A stretch of DNA of 64,000 bases. It comes from Pseudoalteromonas denitrificans DSM 6059 (lineage in GTDB: Bacteria; Pseudomonadota; Gammaproteobacteria; Enterobacterales; Alteromonadaceae). The notes below the pieces were generated by a model. That model ran no database searches. It was given only the letters and a program-made list of their open reading frames with translations, and had not been told where the DNA came from. This document shows positions 34,523-44,005 of the stretch, in pieces (position 1 is the first letter of the stretch; every line of letters starts with the position of its first letter). The position numbers were made by a program, and so were the translations under genes. The DNA lies in assembly GCF_900112265.1 (NCBI RefSeq), contig NZ_FOLO01000005.1:1-64000 (forward strand), written 5' to 3'.

Positions 34523-35923
34523 ATGAATAATATAGACGGATTAAAAGCGCTTAATTCTATTCAAAGTAATGATAAAAACTATTTGCCTAAGGCAATTAAA
34601 GTCATTGCTGATGCGTACTCGTCTCAAATAAATACATCAGATCAATTCAAAGCGCTCATTGTGCAACTTATTGCAAATATCGATACCGCTTTAAGCAAGC
34701 AAATGTCATTAATTTTGCAAAATCCACATTTTGAAGAATTAGAAGCAAGATGGCGTGGCATTCAAAATTTAGTATCAGTTCCCTTTAATAAACAACGTAT
34801 AAAAATAAAGTGCCTTGATTATGATTGGCAAGCAGTATCCAACGACGTCAATTTATCAAGTGAGCTTAAAAGAACGCAACTGTATAATAAAATAGGCAAT
34901 AACGAGCTAAATACCTTAGGTGGAGAGCCATTTGGTTTAGTCGTTGTTGATCATTGTGTGTCTGCTGAAATTAATGACTATAGTGGATATGACGATATTT
35001 ATACACTTGAATTATTAGGTGCCTTAGGCCAGCACTGTTTATGCCCTTTTATTTTATCACCCGACGAAAGCTTTTTTGGTGAGTCAGACGGAAAGTGGTT
35101 TAGTGATATAAACCGAGTGAAAAAAATAATTGAGGGTCCTGATTATCTCAGCTGGCAAAAGTTAAGAGAGGTCGCATCAAGCCGATTTATTGGTTTAACT
35201 TTACCTAAATTAAAGCTCAGAGAAGAATATGAGAACTACTCTTGTGGTTTTGTATTAAATGAAGTGTCAAATAGAAAGCATCAAGGCTTATATGGTAATG
35301 CACATTTTGCATTTGCTAGCACAATAATACGTGAGTTTAATCGGATCAGTTGGTTTGGTTTTATGAAATCACGTTGGAATGATAGATTACAAGGGGCTGT
35401 ACTTAACTTGCCCGAGACTTGCAAAAACCATCTTTGGTATCAACCTAGCCCTAAAGTAAGGTTATTTGGCAACATCGCACAATTTTATGCAAAACAAGGT
35501 TTTATTCCTTTAGCTCATAGTCCTTTAACAACCAAATATTATTTTATGGATAACCATTCTGTCTGGGCGGGGCAGCATCATAAAGATGATAAAGTATTAT
35601 CCTTAATCCAAACGACTTTAATTTGTTGTCGTATTGCTCATTATCTAAAAGTTCAAATCCGAGAGTTATTAGGAAGTTTTGTTTCAGCTGGTGAATGTGA
35701 ACAACATTTATCTAAGTGGCTCAGTAAATATGTTTCTAATGTTTCCTCCGCCAATGATGAAACATTAGCTAAATACCCTTTAAGGAGTGCAAAAGTAACA
35801 GTTCATGAAGCCGACAACAGCACCGGTGAGTACTTTTGTGAAGTCGCAATGCAACCTCAATATCAATTTGATATGTTTGCGGGTCAAATTTTGTTAACAA
35901 CTGATTTAACTGAGGGGAAATAA
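34523..35923 (+). CDS. Second TssC-like protein (sheath large-subunit paralogue)
   Basis: 466 residues, clearly homologous to TssC but diverged. It shares HFEELEARWRGIQNLV, LGGEPFGLVVVD, LSWQKLREVASSRFIGLTLPKLKLR, FYAKQGFIPLAHSP, CCRIAHYLKVQIRELLGS and AKYPLRSAKVTVHEADNSTGEYF. It lacks the long N-terminal leader of TssC that interacts with TssB, so it may not form ordinary sheath. It could be a baseplate or sheath-end adaptor, or an alternative subunit. Its start is after the terminator and its stop overlaps the tssE start. Confidence 0.88.
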   Translation: MNNIDGLKALNSIQSNDKNYLPKAIKVIADAYSSQINTSDQFKALIVQLIANIDTALSKQMSLILQNPHFEELEARWRGIQNLVSVPFNKQRIKIKCLDYDWQAVSNDVNLSSELKRTQLYNKIGNNELNTLGGEPFGLVVVDHCVSAEINDYSGYDDIYTLELLGALGQHCLCPFILSPDESFFGESDGKWFSDINRVKKIIEGPDYLSWQKLREVASSRFIGLTLPKLKLREEYENYSCGFVLNEVSNRKHQGLYGNAHFAFASTIIREFNRISWFGFMKSRWNDRLQGAVLNLPETCKNHLWYQPSPKVRLFGNIAQFYAKQGFIPLAHSPLTTKYYFMDNHSVWAGQHHKDDKVLSLIQTTLICCRIAHYLKVQIRELLGSFVSAGECEQHLSKWLSKYVSNVSSANDETLAKYPLRSAKVTVHEADNSTGEYFCEVAMQPQYQFDMFAGQILLTTDLTEGK

Positions 35924-36336
35924 TGGTTTTTATCCGCTCATTTTTAAAAACACAACACTCAAGCGATGAGTCTCATTTACTCACATCGGTGAAATATAAT
36001 TTAAAGCAGTTACTCGAAAGTGAAGCACCATTAATTGTTCTAGATGCAGATCTCACAGAATGTAAGAGATCTATTTTTTCTTATGGTGTAGAAGACATTC
36101 AAAGTTTAAATTATCAGTTAGGTAAAAATATTTTTACCTCCAGGATCAAAAGCCTTATCGATAACTTTGAATATAGAATTGAAAATGTTGAAATAAACAT
36201 CTTAACAAATGATGATAAAAGCAATGCCATTAGCTTTATTATTTCTGGAGATTTAGTGGACGGTCAAGAGTTTCAACTAAATAGCAAACTTAATATCAGT
36301 GATTTTAGTTTATCAATGGAGAATGAAATTGTCTGA
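35923..36336 (+). CDS. tssE: Type VI secretion baseplate protein TssE (gp25-like)
   Basis: 137 residues in the gp25/TssE place and size. Segments are VKYNLKQLLESEAPLIVLDADLTECKRSIFSYGVEDI, LGKNIFTSRIKSLIDNFEYRIENVEI and a closing LNISDFSLSMENE. The family's EPRL-type motif is not obvious and reads NFEYRI here. The start overlaps the preceding stop (TAATG), and the gene overlaps tssF by 14 bases, suggesting tight coupling. Confidence 0.82.
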   Translation: MVFIRSFLKTQHSSDESHLLTSVKYNLKQLLESEAPLIVLDADLTECKRSIFSYGVEDIQSLNYQLGKNIFTSRIKSLIDNFEYRIENVEINILTNDDKSNAISFIISGDLVDGQEFQLNSKLNISDFSLSMENEIV

Positions 36337-38134
36337 TTTGTTAAACCGCTATTTTGAACGAGAACTGTCTTTGATCAGGCGTTCTGCGAGCGAATTCAAA
36401 ACAAAGCATGCAGGTGTAGCAAATACCATGCACCTCAATGAAAAACGCTATGAAGATCCTAATATAACCCGTTTATTAGAGTCTGTAGCACTGCTTAGCG
36501 CTAAAAATGAAATGAAACTGGATCAACAGTTGCCTCATATCTCAAATGCATTGTGCTCAGTATTATATCCTTCATTTAATCAATTATTACCTTCTGCAAT
36601 GAGTGTCAAACTCAAAGCTGACACAGATTCATTTGTTGAAACCATTAAAATTCCCCGAGGTGAAGCATTAAAAGTTAAAAATGAAACTGGGCAACTATGC
36701 CAGTTTAAATTTTGCAATGACGTCGTTTTTTCACCTTTATCATTAAATTCAGTATCAGCAAGATATGCTCCTTTTCCTTTTGACTTGCCAATAAAACATG
36801 ATGCCAACTCGGTCATTCAATTAAAAATAAATACCAATGATCCTGAGGGACTTATATCTCAAAGTGTACCTGATATTTTAGGTTTATATTTACACGGTTT
36901 TGGTCAAGGTGCAGCGGGATTAATTGCACTTTTATTATCTCAGCTTAAATTTATTGCAATTTCAGATACAGACTTTAAACAGCTGACACTGTTAGATAAA
37001 ACACAATTCAAACCCAGATGCATAGAACCTGAATTTACCGTTTTAGATAAAAAAGGAGTTGAGTTTACGGCTTACCAGATGATGCTGGAGTACTTTAACT
37101 ATTCTGAAAAAAGAAAGTATTTTCAACTTGAAGGCTTAAATAAAGCAGTTAAATCAATCGATTCAAATGAAATGGTCATCAGCTTTTTTGTAAAAGATAT
37201 TCCATCAGAATTTATAGGATTGTTTGATACAAGTGTATTTCAGCTTAATACGGCATTGGTGATCAATCAGTTTACTAACCGAGCAGAACCAATTTATTAC
37301 AATCACCAACAGTTATCTGTCCCTTTAAACCCAGATGCGAGCAATCAAGCATCGAATATTGAGATTATCAGTGTTAAAAGTGTTAAAGAAGTGAAACCGG
37401 ATGGAGAGTATTTATTACAACCCTTATTTGCAAAGCGCTATTTTGATAAAAATAATGGATTATTGTGGTTTAGTGAAACCCATATAAATCGTAATAAAAA
37501 GTTTCAACACCACTTATCAATTAGCTTTGACCCAAATTCACAGCATGAAATCAATCACGCAAAAGAACATTTATTAACCACAGATTTGTTATGTTGCAAT
37601 GGCCGAACACCTTGCTCAATCAATACTGGTAGTACATTAAAGTTTTCAGGCGCAATAGAGCTTCCAGGAGAGCTGGTAAGTCATAATGTTCCAACAGTGC
37701 CTTTTTACCCAAATGAGTCTCAACAGCTTCACTGGAAGTTAATTGAACTATTAAGCACCAATTTTAGCGCATTGACTAATGTGGAGGAGCCGACTGAAAA
37801 ATTACGAAACTTATTATCCGTTTTTAGTCGCTCTACACAGCAGCAAGTTTTAACATCAGCGATTCAAAAAGTGAGTTATCAACAAAAAGTAGCTCGCATG
37901 TATATTGATGGCGTTAATATATTTACTTCAGGCACATTAATTCAAATAGAAATGGCTGTATTTGATAAAAAAAATGCAATGAATATTTGGCTTTTTATAC
38001 ACCTTTTAAATGAATTTTTTGCAGGGTTTTGTAGCTTTGATCGCTTCATTGAATTAGAAGTCACTCTATCTACCGATAAAGGTAAAGAATATATAAACTT
38101 TGATAAGATTCATGGTGCTCAGCGATGTCTTTGA
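36323..38134 (+). CDS. tssF: Type VI secretion baseplate protein TssF
   Basis: About 603 residues. The start is set at the ATG at 36323, which gives the standard opening MKLSDLLNRYFERELSLIRR, rather than the longer frame opened by an upstream ATG. Other TssF features are ITRLLESVALLSAKNEMKLDQQLP, LLHQ-type strands and NG(RT)PCSINTGS, then the AFLS/LLSTNFSAL region. It forms the wedge with TssG and TssE. It overlaps tssE (14 bases) and tssG (10 bases). Confidence 0.9.
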   Translation: MKLSDLLNRYFERELSLIRRSASEFKTKHAGVANTMHLNEKRYEDPNITRLLESVALLSAKNEMKLDQQLPHISNALCSVLYPSFNQLLPSAMSVKLKADTDSFVETIKIPRGEALKVKNETGQLCQFKFCNDVVFSPLSLNSVSARYAPFPFDLPIKHDANSVIQLKINTNDPEGLISQSVPDILGLYLHGFGQGAAGLIALLLSQLKFIAISDTDFKQLTLLDKTQFKPRCIEPEFTVLDKKGVEFTAYQMMLEYFNYSEKRKYFQLEGLNKAVKSIDSNEMVISFFVKDIPSEFIGLFDTSVFQLNTALVINQFTNRAEPIYYNHQQLSVPLNPDASNQASNIEIISVKSVKEVKPDGEYLLQPLFAKRYFDKNNGLLWFSETHINRNKKFQHHLSISFDPNSQHEINHAKEHLLTTDLLCCNGRTPCSINTGSTLKFSGAIELPGELVSHNVPTVPFYPNESQQLHWKLIELLSTNFSALTNVEEPTEKLRNLLSVFSRSTQQQVLTSAIQKVSYQQKVARMYIDGVNIFTSGTLIQIEMAVFDKKNAMNIWLFIHLLNEFFAGFCSFDRFIELEVTLSTDKGKEYINFDKIHGAQRCL

Positions 38135-39129
38135 TTCAACAAGCTCAGGCGCAGCCAGATAAATTTGAGCTAGTTCAGCTGATTCGGATTATCAATCGTC
38201 ACCTAGCGAAAACTGAACAAGCGTTTGAACTCATTGTTGAGGCTGATCCTATGCCAAATAATATGAAGTCGCAGATCAGTGAGTTTAAATTTTTAGGTAA
38301 AAAAGCCATTATTTCCAGTAGTAAAACTTCTCTGACCTCTGGTGACACTGTTGTACCAGTTTATATCTACGAAGAATTATTAAAGGCATTTCATGGTGAA
38401 GATTATGCTTTATTTGATTTTTTAAATATTTTTAACGACAGATATTTTAAATTATTTGCTCGAACAGTAGAAAAAACACACTTATTATTAACAGATGAAA
38501 TTGATCGTTACTTTAAAGATGCTAGACAAAAAAATAGCCAGGTTCATTTAGCAAACAGCATTGCACAACTTACAAGTCTGCCTAATAGCCCACAAACAAA
38601 GAACTGGCTAGGCTATAGTTTAATGTTAGGTTTACCTAATAGATCACAGCAAAATTTACAACAAATATTATCTGACTATTTTGAACTTAACATTACCACT
38701 TTTTGCACCCATTTGAGCAAACATCAATTAACGCATGAAAGCTGGACTAAGCTTGGAGCAAAAAAAAACATTAATAATGCATCAAGCGGTGGACAAAACA
38801 ATCAGCTAGGACAAGGTTTTTTATTAGGTCAAAGATGCTGGTTGTCGAAACAAAAAATTAACATTACAGTAGAAGTTAAAAATGAATATCAGTTACATCA
38901 ATTAACCAGTGATAATAATTGGTTTAAAGAGCTAGCAGATATGACGCGTTATTATTTAAGAGATAAAACGCAAATCGGAATTTTTTTAAAAGCACCTGAT
39001 AGTTGGTTTGAACGAACTAAGCTCTCGACAAAACAAGATGAGACTGTTTGTTTAGGTCGAGGATTTCATATAAAAAGCACTCAACAGGATAAACCCGTAG
39101 TTTACCTGATCCACTTAGTAAAGGATTGA
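38125..39129 (+). CDS. tssG: Type VI secretion baseplate protein TssG
   Basis: 334 residues, with FELVQLIRIINRHL at the start, SEFKFLGKKAIISS, YEELLKAFHGEDYALFDFLNIFNDRYFKLFAR (conserved F-N-x-R block) and a C-terminal LGQGFLLGQRCWLSKQKINITVEV. These match TssG. It works with TssF in the baseplate wedge. The 5' end overlaps tssF and four bases separate it from tssH. Confidence 0.9.
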   Translation: MSLIQQAQAQPDKFELVQLIRIINRHLAKTEQAFELIVEADPMPNNMKSQISEFKFLGKKAIISSSKTSLTSGDTVVPVYIYEELLKAFHGEDYALFDFLNIFNDRYFKLFARTVEKTHLLLTDEIDRYFKDARQKNSQVHLANSIAQLTSLPNSPQTKNWLGYSLMLGLPNRSQQNLQQILSDYFELNITTFCTHLSKHQLTHESWTKLGAKKNINNASSGGQNNQLGQGFLLGQRCWLSKQKINITVEVKNEYQLHQLTSDNNWFKELADMTRYYLRDKTQIGIFLKAPDSWFERTKLSTKQDETVCLGRGFHIKSTQQDKPVVYLIHLVKD

Positions 39130-39133
39130 TACT

Positions 39134-41740
39134 ATGCCACAAGTAAATTTACCTAATTTAATCGCAAAGCTAGATCCTACAGCTAAGCGAGCCTTAGAAT
39201 TAGCAGCTGGAGACGCAATGAATACACATTGCCCAGCCATTGAGCTTGAACATTGGCTTATGCAGCTTATTTATAAACCAGATACACAAGTAACCCAGTT
39301 TTTTACCAGTCAAAAAATAGAACCAGACGCGGTGATAAAAGAACTTTCAAGTAAGTTAACAAAACTCAATAAAGGTTTTGAAGGCCAACCAAGTCTAAGT
39401 GGTAATTTAACAGAATTAATAAAGTCTGCTTGGCTATGTGCAACCGTTGATTTCTCTCATGATCAGTTAACAACTTTGCATATTATATTAGCATCGCAAC
39501 AAGTTGGTGATTTAGGCACTAAAGCCATTACCCTTAAAAGTTTAGACAACTTTTCCGAGTCAGCTTTACGGAATCAAATATCAAAATTGAAAGTTGCTCA
39601 TGTTGGTACTAAATCAATGGGAGCCAGTACCCCTGGAGTGAGTTCAGGTGATGCTTTAGAAAAATATACGACAAACCTGACACAAGCTGCTCGTGATGGA
39701 CAACTTGATAGCGTTTTAGGACGTAATCAAGAAGTCAGAACCGCAATTGATATTTTATGTCGTAAAAGACAAAATAATCCTATTTTTGTTGGCGAACCAG
39801 GCGTAGGTAAAACGGCCGTTGTTGAAGGTTTAGCAATTAAAATAGCACAAGGTGAAGTTCCAGGAGCGATTAAAGGTGTTGAAATACATAGTTTAGACTT
39901 AGGTTTGCTGCAAGCAGGGGCGAGTGTAAAAGGTGAATTTGAAAACCGCTTAAAAGATGTCATTAATGAAGTGAAAACATCCGAAAAACCTATCGTCGTT
40001 TTTATTGATGAAGCACATACCTTAATTGGCGCTGGAGGAGCAGAAGGTCAAAATGATGCTGCAAACCTGTTAAAACCTGCTTTAGCCAGAGGAGAGTTTA
40101 GGACTTTAGCCGCAACAACCTGGGATGAATACAAAAAATATTTTGAAAAAGATCCAGCATTAACCCGTCGCTTTCAGGTCGTGAAAGTTGAAGAGCCAAA
40201 TGCTGCCGATTCATTGCAAATCTTACGCGGCGTTGCCGAGTCTCTACAAAAACATCATAATGTTTATATTCGAGAATCAGCAGTTGAAGCTGCAGTAAAT
40301 TTATCTATCCGATATTTGCCTGCGCGTATGTTACCCGACAAAGCAATTAGCTTGTTAGATACCAGTTGTGCTCGAATTGCCTTAACACAAGGCGCTAAAC
40401 CTGAAGCAATTGAAAGTTTAGAGCAGAACCTGCTTTACTCTCAAAATGAGCTAGAAGTAATGCAACGAGAGTCATCTATTTTTGATGGTGTCTCTTTTGA
40501 GATTGATAAATTAAAACAAAAAATATTAGAGATTGAACAAGCGCTAACAGCTCTTAATGCCCGCTGGGAAAATGAATTAGAACTTGTTCAAAATGTAATT
40601 GAATTACAAAGGCTAGTAACCGAAAACCTAGCCAATGAAACACCTGATGAAAACAGCCATAAAGAACTTAATACTAAGCTTGTTGAACTTGAATCATTAC
40701 AAGCAGGTGAGCCTTTAGTAAATGCGATGGTTGATGATATTACCATAGCACAGGTTATTGCCTCGTGGACCGGTATTCCAATAGGCAACATGCTCAGTGA
40801 TGAAGTGAAAAAACTGTTATCAATTGAAGAAAATTTACATAAACGTGTAATAGGTCAAAGCACAGCGATTAGTGAGCTTGCAAAAAGCATTCGCATATCA
40901 CGTGCAGGTTTAACCGATAGCAGAAAACCCATAGGTGTCTTTTTAATGTGTGGTCCTAGCGGTGTCGGTAAAACAGAAACTGCTGTTGCACTAACAGATT
41001 TATTATATGGTGGCAGCAACGACATGACTGTTATCAATATGACCGAATTTAAAGAAGAGCATAAAATCTCTATGCTATTAGGTGCTCCGGCAGGTTATGT
41101 TGGTTTTGGTAAGGGTGGTGTTTTAACGGAAGCGGTACGTCGTAACCCATATTCAGTTTTATTACTAGATGAAATGGAAAAAGCTCACCCAGGTGTGCAC
41201 GATTTATTTTATCAAATATTTGATAAAGGTTCGATTGCAGATAGTGAAGGCCGTAACGTTGATTTTCGTAATACGATTATTATCATGACATCAAATGCCG
41301 CCGATCAAGCCATATGCGATGTATGCGATGCGCATACTGAACGTTTACCTAATGAAGAGTTAGTTGAAGAAATACGCCCTGCATTACAACAATACTTTAA
41401 ACCTGCATTTTTAGGTCGCGCAACTGTTGTGCCTTATTATCCACTCAATGACGAAGAGTTAGGTAAAATCTGTGATATAGCATTAAACCGTATTCGTAAA
41501 AAGCTCGTTGAACAATATAAGGCCAGCTTCAATTATGATGCGTCATTTGTGCAATATGTTGTCAATAAAAATAATGATCCGACCACAGGTGCCCGTGGTA
41601 TAGAACAGATAATTAATCGTTCTTTAATGCCTAGGCTTGCAGAACAATGCATTACCTTATTAAGTGAAGGTAAATCGATTAATACTGTAACCGTAAAATG
41701 TGCCGATGAAGGCGATTTTGAAGTTATAATAGAGTCTTAG
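39134..41740 (+). CDS. tssH: Type VI secretion AAA+ ATPase TssH (ClpV)
   Basis: 868 residues. An N-domain (about 1-160) leads to AAA1 with Walker A GEPGVGKTA and Walker B VVFIDEAHTLIGAG. A coiled-coil middle domain (about 400-520) follows, then AAA2 with Walker A GPSGVGKTE, VLLLDEMEKAHP and TARGIEQIINR near the end. ClpV disassembles contracted sheath. Both ATP sites look intact. The stop is followed after eight bases by the solute-binding protein gene. Confidence 0.95.
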   Translation: MPQVNLPNLIAKLDPTAKRALELAAGDAMNTHCPAIELEHWLMQLIYKPDTQVTQFFTSQKIEPDAVIKELSSKLTKLNKGFEGQPSLSGNLTELIKSAWLCATVDFSHDQLTTLHIILASQQVGDLGTKAITLKSLDNFSESALRNQISKLKVAHVGTKSMGASTPGVSSGDALEKYTTNLTQAARDGQLDSVLGRNQEVRTAIDILCRKRQNNPIFVGEPGVGKTAVVEGLAIKIAQGEVPGAIKGVEIHSLDLGLLQAGASVKGEFENRLKDVINEVKTSEKPIVVFIDEAHTLIGAGGAEGQNDAANLLKPALARGEFRTLAATTWDEYKKYFEKDPALTRRFQVVKVEEPNAADSLQILRGVAESLQKHHNVYIRESAVEAAVNLSIRYLPARMLPDKAISLLDTSCARIALTQGAKPEAIESLEQNLLYSQNELEVMQRESSIFDGVSFEIDKLKQKILEIEQALTALNARWENELELVQNVIELQRLVTENLANETPDENSHKELNTKLVELESLQAGEPLVNAMVDDITIAQVIASWTGIPIGNMLSDEVKKLLSIEENLHKRVIGQSTAISELAKSIRISRAGLTDSRKPIGVFLMCGPSGVGKTETAVALTDLLYGGSNDMTVINMTEFKEEHKISMLLGAPAGYVGFGKGGVLTEAVRRNPYSVLLLDEMEKAHPGVHDLFYQIFDKGSIADSEGRNVDFRNTIIIMTSNAADQAICDVCDAHTERLPNEELVEEIRPALQQYFKPAFLGRATVVPYYPLNDEELGKICDIALNRIRKKLVEQYKASFNYDASFVQYVVNKNNDPTTGARGIEQIINRSLMPRLAEQCITLLSEGKSINTVTVKCADEGDFEVIIES

Positions 41741-41748
41741 GAGTTGAT

Positions 41749-42456
41749 GTGTCTCAATTCATATTGAAGTTTTTGTTTGTCATATTTTTGCTAATACCCA
41801 ATAGTGTATTAGCAAATTCAGGACCAAAAAGACTGTTACTGACAACACAAGAATGGCCTCCGTATCAAACTTATTCGTCTGATACGATTTCAGGTTTAGC
41901 GGTTACCCGACTAAAATGTGTTTTGAGACAGCTAGAACAACCTTATCAACTCACAATGACAAGTTGGGAGAATGCACAATTAAAAGTGCAAGATAATGAG
42001 CAACATGGTTTTTTTGTAGCAGAGCAAACCCCGATAAGGGATAAATATGCTACTTTTTCTAAACCTTTGATTAATCACCATTGGTATTGGTATTTTTCAA
42101 ATTCATTGTCAAATATCGATTTAACACAAAGTAATAAACAACAATGGAAAGTCAGCTCAAAATTTGGCACTAATAAATGGTTTTATTTACATAATAAAAA
42201 TTACGATGTAATAAAAAAACCTAGAAATGTTAAAACGCTATTAGATATGTTAATGCATAATGAAGTAGATGCGGTTTTAGTTGATGAACTTGCCATGCAA
42301 GTTGAATTAAAAAAAAGAGGCATGTTAGCAACAAGCTTTAGAAGCAAACAAGTGGCAACTAAACCATTAGGCGTGTACTTTCAGAAAAAATTTATTAACA
42401 AGTACCCTAATTTTTTAAATGAATTTAACCAGTTAATTCCAGACTGTTTAGAATAA
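41749..42456 (+). CDS. Periplasmic solute-binding protein (family 3-like) inside the T6SS operon
   Basis: 235 residues from GTG, with a signal peptide (FLFVIFLLIPNSVLA). The body has SBP_bac_3-like features: TQEWPPYQTYSSDTISGLAVTRLKCVLRQL, FFVAEQTPIRDKYATFSKPLINHHWYWYF, WKVSSKFGTNKW and MLMHNEVDAVLVDELAMQ. It sits between clpV and the FHA gene, and this is unusual for a T6SS cluster. It may be a sensor or a periplasmic helper for the trans-envelope complex, but the role is inference. No transporter genes accompany it. Confidence 0.75.
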   Translation: MSQFILKFLFVIFLLIPNSVLANSGPKRLLLTTQEWPPYQTYSSDTISGLAVTRLKCVLRQLEQPYQLTMTSWENAQLKVQDNEQHGFFVAEQTPIRDKYATFSKPLINHHWYWYFSNSLSNIDLTQSNKQQWKVSSKFGTNKWFYLHNKNYDVIKKPRNVKTLLDMLMHNEVDAVLVDELAMQVELKKRGMLATSFRSKQVATKPLGVYFQKKFINKYPNFLNEFNQLIPDCLE

Positions 42457-42476
42457 AATAAATTGAATATATAAAC

Positions 42477-43481
42477 ATGGCTATAACAATACAATTAACT
42501 GAAGTACCACAAAATGAAAACGTCACTAATCGTGTTTTCACTTTGCCTAAACAAGGCGGCACCTTTGGTTCATCATTTGACTGTATGATTGAATTACCAG
42601 ATAGAAGTGGCCAAGTAGCTGCAATTCACGGTCAATTTATCGCTAATAAACACAACATGGGAATAGAAGCTTTTAATGGCAATAAAATAAAAATAAATGG
42701 CACAACATTAGCTTCAGGGCGGATTGCCCCAATTGAAGATGGCTCTATGATTGAAGTTGCTGATTATATGATGCTTATCAGTCAGGTAAATGATTCAAAT
42801 TCAAATGATATTGAGAAAGACTCTTTTTCTCAGGCTAAATTTAAAGATGTGCATTTTTCATTAGATGGTATCCAAGACAATGATCTTGAAGAAGATATAA
42901 TTATGAAAAATGATAAAAAACAGATATCTCAAGGAGTTTTAATGAGCGAAGATCAACAACCACATTTTATAAATAATGGCGTTTTTGTTGATGACCCTTT
43001 TGATGAAGACCCATTTAAAGATGAAGATATTAGTTTAAAGCAAGAATCGAATTCAACAGGTGTGCAAAATGAAACGGATGTTTTCACTGCTGAACCTATC
43101 AATTCGAATAAACAAGATAACTTAATATTTGAGCATCAAACAATTAAAAGTGATTCAGCTCCGGAACCTGTGAATAATACAGTTAATACAACTAAAATTG
43201 ATCATTTAGTTCGACTGTTAGATACACAAATAGTCAGTGCTAATGAGCAACAATCAAACCTGTTTCAAGCATTAGATAAAACATTGACAACCTTTATGGA
43301 AGAATTTTCACCAAAACATCTTGAAGATGTTTATAGTGATTTTGGCACGCCTCTATTTGCTTCAAAAGAAAAGCAATACTGGCGATTATATAGAAAATCA
43401 TTTAATCGACGTTTAGATAAAGGCGATTATCACCGCTTATTTAAAGCTTTATTACTTGAAAATATGCAAACGAAGGATTGA
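42477..43481 (+). CDS. T6SS-associated FHA-domain protein (TagH/Fha-like)
   Basis: 334 residues. The N-terminal FHA domain (about 15-105: GGTFGSSFDCMIELPDRSGQVAAIHGQF, then ITAFNGNKIKINGTT-type strand) binds phosphothreonine in homologues. It is followed by an acidic linker (DDPFDEDPFKDEDIS) and a C-terminal helical domain with SPKHLEDVYSDFG and KQYWRLYRKSFNRR, the family's closing part. In other systems it is controlled by the PpkA kinase and PppA phosphatase; neither gene is seen in this window. The stop abuts tssJ by one base. Confidence 0.85.
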   Translation: MAITIQLTEVPQNENVTNRVFTLPKQGGTFGSSFDCMIELPDRSGQVAAIHGQFIANKHNMGIEAFNGNKIKINGTTLASGRIAPIEDGSMIEVADYMMLISQVNDSNSNDIEKDSFSQAKFKDVHFSLDGIQDNDLEEDIIMKNDKKQISQGVLMSEDQQPHFINNGVFVDDPFDEDPFKDEDISLKQESNSTGVQNETDVFTAEPINSNKQDNLIFEHQTIKSDSAPEPVNNTVNTTKIDHLVRLLDTQIVSANEQQSNLFQALDKTLTTFMEEFSPKHLEDVYSDFGTPLFASKEKQYWRLYRKSFNRRLDKGDYHRLFKALLLENMQTKD

Positions 43482-43482
43482 A

Positions 43483-43986
43483 ATGATTAAATCATTTTTA
43501 ATGGTATTCATATTATGCACACAGCTAGTACTGAGTGGCTGTAGTGTATTTTCAGGGCCAGATGAACCTGAACCAGTATTACTGGCAGTCACACTCAATG
43601 CAGGAAAAAACATAAACCCGTCAAAATTAAGTGAAGCGAATCCTGTGGTGATCCGTATTTATCAGCTAAAATCGATAGATACATTTAAATCAGCGCAAGT
43701 TTTAGATTTATTTCAACAAGATGCAACAATTCTTGCTGATAGCTTAATACAAAAGCAAGTATTAGCGAGTTTAGTACCTAAAGAAAAAAGAAATTTAGAA
43801 ATAGAATTACTTTCAGGTACAAAGTATTTAGCTGTTTTTGTACAATTCTCTAACTACTCTCAAGCAAAAACAAAAGCTTGGCTAGATGTATCTAAATTTG
43901 AAGATATTAAAAATATAAATGTATCTATTGATTCATTAACCATCAATATGCAAGAAATACCGCAAGAAAGCTTTTGGTCATGGTAA
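43483..43986 (+). CDS. tssJ: Type VI secretion outer-membrane lipoprotein TssJ
   Basis: 168 residues. The start is set at 43483 because the sequence MIKSFLMVFILCTQLVLSGC is a clean lipoprotein signal; the longer upstream frame would begin inside the FHA gene. Then comes the TssJ fold: VLLAVTLNAGKNINPSKLSEANPVVIRIYQLKS, FKSAQVLDLFQQD and LEIELLSGTKYLAVFVQFSNYS. TssJ anchors the membrane complex in the outer membrane by binding TssM. Confidence 0.93.
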   Translation: MIKSFLMVFILCTQLVLSGCSVFSGPDEPEPVLLAVTLNAGKNINPSKLSEANPVVIRIYQLKSIDTFKSAQVLDLFQQDATILADSLIQKQVLASLVPKEKRNLEIELLSGTKYLAVFVQFSNYSQAKTKAWLDVSKFEDIKNINVSIDSLTINMQEIPQESFWSW

Positions 43987-44005
43987 ACATCTTAGGAGAA
44001 TAAAC

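Noticed and set aside
36299..36323. Longer tssF start at 36299
   Set aside because: It adds eight residues inside tssE without a ribosome site; the standard MKLSDLLNRYFERE start is at 36323.
43456..43482. Longer tssJ start at 43456
   Set aside because: It would precede the lipoprotein signal with charged residues and lies inside the FHA gene.
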